Shown here one piece after another: positions 6,816 through 9,695 of a DNA stretch of 9,695 nt. The stretch's first letter is position 1. Each line of letters opens with the position of its first letter. The position numbers and the translations under genes are program-made. Origin of the DNA: Campylobacteraceae bacterium (GTDB lineage: Bacteria; Campylobacterota; Campylobacteria; Campylobacterales; Sulfurovaceae); the NCBI GenBank assembly GCA_026985495.1, contig JALSQJ010000162.1, positions 1 through 9,695 on the forward strand. Direction: 5' to 3'. The notes beneath the pieces are model-generated. The model was not told the origin of the DNA, ran no database searches, and worked only from the letters and a program-made list of their open reading frames with translations.

Positions 6816-8243
6816 TTATGAAAGACGCTCTTTTAGCAACTCATTAACCTTTTGAGGATTTGCTGAACCTCTACTCGCTTTCATGGTCTGACCTACAAAG
6901 AAACCAAAGAGCTTCTCTTTACCACCTTTAAACTGCTCTACCTTTTCAGGATTCGCCTCTAATATCGCATCTATAATTTCTAAAATAGCACCCTCATCAC
7001 TTACTTGTGCTAACCCCATAGAGTCAATAAGTAGTTCAATATCTTCATCTCTCTCCATAAGAACATCTAAAATATCTTTTGCACCCTTTCCACTAATGGT
7101 TCCATCATCTATTTTTGATACAAGCTCCCCTAATTTATTAGCCTTTACAGGAGAGTTGGTAATGTCAAACTCTGTCTTTTTAAGACGACCTAGTAGCTCT
7201 GTAGTTAACCAATTTACCGAATTTTTAGGAGTTGCACCACTCTCTAACATTGCCTCAAAGAAGTAGGCTAACTCTTTCTCTGCACAGATAACTAAGGCAT
7301 CATATTTTTTAATATTAAGCTCTTCAACATATCGCTTAACCTTTGCATCTGGAAGTTCTGGCATTTTTAAAGCTTCATCTATCATCTCTTGAGTTACTAC
7401 CAATGGACGTAGGTCTGGGTCAGGGAAGTAGCGATAATCTGCTGCCTCCTCTTTTCCTCTCATAGACTTAGTAACCCCCTCCTCTACACTCCAAAGACGT
7501 GTCTCTTGATATACCTCTTGGTCGTAAATACCATCTTCATACGCTTCGGTCTGTCTCTGCACTTCGTAAGCAATAGCAGCCTCTACAAACTTAAAAGAGT
7601 TGATATTTTTAATCTCAACCCGAGTTCCAAACTCTTTTTGTCCCTTTGGACGAATAGATACATTTACATCACATCTAAATGAACCCTCTTGCATATTTGC
7701 ATCTGAAATATCAAGATAACGAACAGTAGAGTGAAGTTTTTTTAAGTAGGCTACAGCCTCATAAGAGTTTCTCATGTCAGGTTCAGATACAATCTCCAAA
7801 AGGGGTGTACCTGCACGATTAAGGTCAACTTTTGAGTAGTTCCCATCATGAATATTTTTACCTGCATCAGCTTCAAGGTGTGCTTGTGTCATACCAATTC
7901 GTTTTTGAGTTCCATCTTTTAGGTCAATAAAAATCTCACCCTTTTGAACAATAGCATTGGTAAGTTGAGTAATCTGATACGCAGAGGGACTATCTGGGTA
8001 AAAGTAAGATTTACGGTCAAAGTTAGAGCTATGAACTACATTTGCATTGATAGCATACCCAAGTCTCATCGCTTTTACTGCTGCCTCTTTGTTTACTACT
8101 GGTAACGCTCCTGGTAGTGCTAAACAGGTAGGACAAGTATTACTATTTTGATGCTCTGCAAAACTTGTAGGGCAAGAGCAGAAGAGTTTTGTTTTTGTAT
8201 TAAGCTGAACGTGGACTTCAAGACCAATGACTGTTTCAAACAT
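6816..8243 (-). CDS. gatB: Aspartyl/glutamyl-tRNA(Asn/Gln) amidotransferase subunit B
   Basis: GatB phosphorylates the misacylated Glu-tRNA(Gln) or Asp-tRNA(Asn) and amidates it with ammonia channelled from GatA; GatC completes the cytoplasmic complex. The 475-residue protein is full length. The cradle domain begins [20 protein letters not shown] and has four cysteines in CxC...CPxC arrangement (22, 24, 37, 40), the zinc-site pattern. Further family segments are [10 protein letters not shown] (84-93), AHLEADAGK (121-129), [15 protein letters not shown] (142-156) and [13 protein letters not shown] (269-281). H11, E124 and E150 fit the metal/ATP site. The C-terminal tail domain (about 325-475) ends with the helical tRNA-binding YqeY-like region ([13 protein letters not shown]). 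It is the first gene of the six-gene operon. gatA and gatC are not in the window. Identification is secure. Confidence 0.97.
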   Translation of the reverse strand: MFETVIGLEVHVQLNTKTKLFCSCPTSFAEHQNSNTCPTCLALPGALPVVNKEAAVKAMRLGYAINANVVHSSNFDRKSYFYPDSPSAYQITQLTNAIVQKGEIFIDLKDGTQKRIGMTQAHLEADAGKNIHDGNYSKVDLNRAGTPLLEIVSEPDMRNSYEAVAYLKKLHSTVRYLDISDANMQEGSFRCDVNVSIRPKGQKEFGTRVEIKNINSFKFVEAAIAYEVQRQTEAYEDGIYDQEVYQETRLWSVEEGVTKSMRGKEEAADYRYFPDPDLRPLVVTQEMIDEALKMPELPDAKVKRYVEELNIKKYDALVICAEKELAYFFEAMLESGATPKNSVNWLTTELLGRLKKTEFDITNSPVKANKLGELVSKIDDGTISGKGAKDILDVLMERDEDIELLIDSMGLAQVSDEGAILEIIDAILEANPEKVEQFKGGKEKLFGFFVGQTMKASRGSANPQKVNELLKERLS

Positions 8244-8289
8244 TAGAGTTTTACCTTTTTAAAAATATATCTATCTAATTTTTTTGCGT

Positions 8290-8295
8290 ATTATA
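8290..8295 (-). promoter_or_regulatory. Putative -10 box of the gatB operon
   Basis: TATAAT reading leftward in the context AATAGCTATAAT, giving a predicted start near 8283 and a leader of about 40 nt before the ATG at 8243. Only a weak AAGG sequence about 10 nt before the start codon could act as Shine-Dalgarno. It lies 13 bp from the oppositely directed mltB -10 box, so the divergent promoters are back to back. Confidence 0.55.
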
Positions 8296-8308
8296 GCTAT
8301 TATTTAGT

Positions 8309-8314
8309 TATAAT
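8309..8314 (+). promoter_or_regulatory. Putative -10 box of the mltB-type gene (leaderless arrangement)
   Basis: TATAAT in the context TTTAGTTATAAT ends 5 nt before the ATG at 8320. Standard spacing puts +1 at about 8321, i.e. on the start codon. There is no Shine-Dalgarno sequence between them. The signal peptide fixes the start codon, and an in-frame TAA at 8311 excludes an upstream start. Confidence 0.5.
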
Positions 8315-8319
8315 TAACC

Positions 8320-9315
8320 ATGAAAATTTTAAAACCAATAATCCTAATACTACTACTAAACCTTGCTACTTTTGCCCAAGAGGCTAAGACTCCTACTCCT
8401 CCTGTTCCATATGACTTTTTAAAAAAACAAGAGGTTAAAGAGTTCATTAATATGATGGTAAAACGGAACCACTTTAAACGAAGCTACCTAGAGGAGGTTC
8501 TAAGCAATGCAATGCTCGATAAAGAGACCCTTGATAGATATACTGGTAAATACAAAGTAGGAACAACAAATGGCTCATGGGAGCGTTACAAAGACCATGT
8601 TTTAGATGAACATACTCTACAACTTGCCAAAGAGTTTAAACAGAACTACTACTCTACACTTAAAAGAGCCGAAGATGAGTATGGTGTTGATATGGATTAC
8701 ATTGTTGGCTTTATGGGAGTTGAGAGCAAATATGGAACATATACAGGTGACTACCGTATTTTAGATGCGTTAGCAACTCTTGCATTTCATAAAAACCGAA
8801 TGAAAAAGTTTTTTAAATCGGAGTTTAAAAATCTATTTCTACTTATGAGAGAAGAGAACCGAGACATCTATACCCAATATGGCTCATTTGCAGGGGCAAT
8901 GGGTGCTGTTCAACAAGTTCCCTCTATTCAACGCCGTTTTATGGTTGACTATAATAACGATGGCAAAAAAGACCCTTGGGATTTAGAGGATTGCATTGGT
9001 GTGATTGCTAAATTTATGCACAACAAAGGGTGGGTAAAGGGTGCTGTTGTAGCTGTTCCTACTAACTTTAATGGTAAACGATTTACAAAACTAAAATGTA
9101 GCCACAAAAAGACCTACTCTGTCGCCTATTTACGAAAAAAAGGGGTTAAACCATTAGAGCCTTTTAATGAAAAAAGAGCCTATCTGTTAAAAACTAGAAA
9201 CAGTGACCATGACGATATTTGGATGGGTGGTAAGAACTTTAGAGTCCTTACAAAATACAACAACTCAACCTCCTATGGTATGGCAATTCATATTATTGCT
9301 CAAAGTGTTAAGTAA
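8320..9315 (+). CDS. mltB: MltB-type lytic murein transglycosylase
   Basis: Periplasmic enzyme that cleaves the MurNAc-GlcNAc bond of peptidoglycan, forming 1,6-anhydro-MurNAc ends. The 331-residue protein has a signal peptide (1-19: MKILKP, a hydrophobic IILILLLNLA core and cleavage after ATFA). No lipobox Cys follows, so it is soluble and not a lipoprotein like E. coli MltB. The SLT_2 domain carries catalytic Glu135 in GVESKYGTYTG (133-143). A calcium-loop-like segment, DYNNDGKKDPWD (210-221), and the closing RVLTKYNNSTSYGMAIHIIA (308-327) are typical. The family's GYGQFMPSS is altered here to GAVQQVPSI (195-203). The stop TAA (9313-9315) is shared with the insertion element that follows: its last base is the first base of the element. 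The ATG is fixed by the signal peptide and lacks a Shine-Dalgarno sequence. Confidence 0.93.
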   Translation: MKILKPIILILLLNLATFAQEAKTPTPPVPYDFLKKQEVKEFINMMVKRNHFKRSYLEEVLSNAMLDKETLDRYTGKYKVGTTNGSWERYKDHVLDEHTLQLAKEFKQNYYSTLKRAEDEYGVDMDYIVGFMGVESKYGTYTGDYRILDALATLAFHKNRMKKFFKSEFKNLFLLMREENRDIYTQYGSFAGAMGAVQQVPSIQRRFMVDYNNDGKKDPWDLEDCIGVIAKFMHNKGWVKGAVVAVPTNFNGKRFTKLKCSHKKTYSVAYLRKKGVKPLEPFNEKRAYLLKTRNSDHDDIWMGGKNFRVLTKYNNSTSYGMAIHIIAQSVK

Positions 9316-9345
9316 CCTGAATTCGACGGAATACCATAGCCACAA
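9315..9345 (+). repeat. Left terminal inverted repeat (31 bp)
   Basis: Begins ACCTGAATTCGACGGAATAC and ends in CACAA. It matches the reverse complement of 9549-9579 except at element positions 7, 13 and 26 (top-strand 9321, 9327, 9340). All three differences are transitions. Its first base is the last base of the mltB stop codon. Confidence 0.9.
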
Positions 9346-9444
9346 AAGTCTAAAAACAGGTAAGGTTTTCAAAATTAAATTTGTAGAACTAGCCGTAGCT
9401 AATTCAAGAATTTCATTTAGGAAAGATTGCCTGTTTTTAGTCTT
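9346..9444. repeat. Internal hairpin A of the element (99 nt)
   Basis: The outer 15-nt arms (9346-9360 and 9430-9444, containing CTAAAAACAGG and CCTGTTTTTAG) match at 14 of 15. Pairing continues imperfectly, with about five mismatches, three T-G pairs and one bulge, to an inner stem (GAACTAGC at 9386-9393, GCTAATTC at 9398-9405, 7 of 8) closing a CGTA loop. Confidence 0.8.
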
Positions 9445-9453
9445 CCCTTTGGG
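9445..9453. repeat. Mini-hairpin CCC-TTT-GGG between hairpins A and B
   Basis: Nine bases, CCCTTTGGG, that can form a 3-bp stem with a 3-nt loop. They fill exactly the space between hairpins A and B. The stem alone is too short to be significant; its precise fit in the junction is what makes it notable. Confidence 0.5.
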
Positions 9454-9548
9454 TTTTACGAGGTTTCGCATATGCTTAGACATATTTTTTTGAATTAACT
9501 AGTTAGTCCTGCAAAAATATGACATTGCCTATGAAAAACCTCGTAAAA
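9454..9548. repeat. Internal hairpin B of the element (95 nt)
   Basis: The outer arms TTTTACGAGGTTT (9454-9466) and AAACCTCGTAAAA (9536-9548) are a perfect 13-bp inverted repeat. Pairing resumes with CATA, GC and CATATTTTT (9469-9489 against 9513-9533), giving about 29 of 36 paired positions. The apex contains the palindrome TAACTAGTTA (9496-9505). Confidence 0.82.
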
Positions 9549-9579
9549 TTGTGACTATGGTATTCCATCGAACTCAGGT
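9549..9579 (-). repeat. Right terminal inverted repeat (31 bp)
   Basis: Reading outward in from the right end it begins ACCTGAGTTCGATGGAATAC. It is the complement of the left repeat at 28 of 31 positions and is followed by TA (9580-9581). It ends 8 bp before the -10 box of the next gene, so any upstream promoter contact for that gene now falls in element sequence. Confidence 0.9.
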
Positions 9580-9587
9580 TAAATAGT

Positions 9588-9612
9588 TATAATTCTCCTA
9601 AAAATTAGGAGA
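9588..9612 (+). promoter_or_regulatory. Promoter -10 and Shine-Dalgarno palindrome of the right-edge dehydrogenase gene
   Basis: TAGTTATAAT ends with the -10 box TATAAT (9588-9593). It is followed by the palindrome TCTCCTAA-AAA-TTAGGAGA (9594-9612, perfect 8-bp arms). AGGAG (9607-9611) is the Shine-Dalgarno sequence, 7 nt from the ATG at 9619. Expected +1 is near 9600, inside the left arm. It shares CCTAAAAATTAGGAGA (16 of 16) with the yqeY leader. Confidence 0.65.
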
Positions 9613-9618
9613 CCCCTC

Positions 9619-9695
9619 ATGTCAAAAAGAACCCTAATCATCGGTGCTGGTGGTGTTGGAAATGTTGTATCTTTTAAATGTGCTATGAATATAGA
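9619..9695 (+). CDS. Saccharopine dehydrogenase-like protein (probably carboxynorspermidine dehydrogenase), N-terminus only
   Basis: Only 25 codons are visible (MSKRTLIIGAGGVGNVVSFK...), truncated by the window end. The Rossmann dinucleotide motif GAGGVG (residues 9-14), immediately after a short beta strand, with the VV-x(3)-C continuation, matches the saccharopine dehydrogenase superfamily. In Campylobacterota the usual member is carboxynorspermidine dehydrogenase, which makes carboxyspermidine in the alternative spermidine pathway with NADPH. The ATG at 9619 has a strong AGGAG 7 nt upstream and its own -10 box. An insertion element separates it from mltB. The Rossmann domain is certain; the specific enzyme is an inference from 25 residues. 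Confidence 0.7.
   Translation, partial: MSKRTLIIGAGGVGNVVSFKCAMNI

Larger units (their letters stand above)
9315..9579. mobile_element. 265-bp MITE-like element with cloverleaf (four-way) inverted-repeat layout
   Basis: A non-coding insertion between mltB and the right-edge dehydrogenase gene. The outer ends are 31-bp inverted repeats (ACCTGA...CACAA and its complement) matching at 28 of 31 positions, and the element is flanked by TA at 9313-9314 and 9580-9581. The interior divides without leftover bases into a 99-nt hairpin (9346-9444), a mini-hairpin (9445-9453) and a 95-nt hairpin (9454-9548). Removing the element together with one TA restores AAG-TAA-ATAG, i.e. a normal mltB stop codon and a 36-nt gap to the next start, which supports a true insertion. 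A TA target duplication occurs with Tc1/mariner-IS630 transposases and Neisseria Correia elements; ends starting AC also occur in IS982 relatives. No transposase is encoded, so the mobilising family is unresolved. Only one copy is in this window. Confidence 0.85.

Noticed and set aside
9265..9483. Open frame of 72 codons on the minus strand through the element (MSKHMRNLVKPKGK...)
   Set aside because: It ends antisense to mltB and translates the left repeat. I do not recognise any transposase segment in it, and it has no Shine-Dalgarno sequence. It could be a relic of a parent insertion sequence, but nothing shows this.
9203..9493. Open frame of 96 codons on the plus strand overlapping the mltB end and the element
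   Set aside because: It starts inside mltB in another frame, has no ribosome site, and runs through the terminal repeat and hairpins; the composition follows the repeat structure and not protein-like constraint.
9315..9579. All three terminal-repeat mismatches would be G-U pairs in a minus-strand RNA, hinting at a functional minus-strand RNA
   Set aside because: In hairpin A the wobbles mostly favour the plus strand (three against one), so no consistent strand emerges; three transitions falling the same way is not improbable.
9315..9579. Element as the rho-independent terminator of mltB
   Set aside because: The outer stem is not followed by a T tract on the plus strand (it continues AAATAG), and the T7 run lies inside hairpin B. 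Termination may occur but is not shown.

Overview
This AT-rich window most likely comes from a Campylobacterota (epsilonproteobacterial) chromosome, in the Sulfurimonas/Sulfurovum direction. The evidence is the low-GC codon use, the proximity of gatB and gpsA (adjacent in Campylobacter as I recall), the carboxynorspermidine/saccharopine dehydrogenase-like start at the right edge, and promoters that consist of an extended -10 (TAGnTATAAT-like) with no visible -35. No species can be named from the sequence alone. There are no tRNA, rRNA or CRISPR signals.

Layout. Positions 2-601 hold the C-terminal part of pdxA (vitamin B6 synthesis). Two genes on the minus strand follow, convergent with it: a membrane TPR protein (1576-2208) and a membrane-anchored GGDEF diguanylate cyclase (604-1566). 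Next is a small unknown protein (2310-2582) that diverges from yqeY (2627-3070). A tightly packed minus-strand operon runs from 8243 down to 3067: gatB, a six-helix voltage-sensor-type K+ channel with its own RCK domain, a separate RCK/TrkA-like protein, gpsA, a small helical protein and a small cysteine-rich protein. Consecutive genes in it overlap by 4-11 bp or are 3 bp apart. On the plus strand are an MltB-type lytic transglycosylase (8320-9315) and, at the right edge, the first 25 codons of a saccharopine-dehydrogenase-like enzyme (9619 onward).

The most striking object is between those last two genes. It is a 265-bp non-coding element (9315-9579) flanked by TA dinucleotides, with 31-bp terminal inverted repeats that match at 28 of 31 positions. 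Everything between the repeats can be assigned to three consecutive inverted-repeat units: a 99-nt hairpin, a 9-nt mini-hairpin (CCC-TTT-GGG) and a 95-nt hairpin, with no linker bases. The element therefore fits a closed four-way junction (cloverleaf). It appears to be a MITE-like insertion that landed exactly in the mltB stop codon and regenerated it.

A second theme is promoter architecture. Two genes (yqeY and the right-edge dehydrogenase) share a TATAAT plus CCTAAAAATTAGGAGA module in which the Shine-Dalgarno sequence is one arm of a palindrome. For mltB and the 90-aa gene, TATAAT sits 5-6 nt before the ATG, which suggests leaderless mRNAs.
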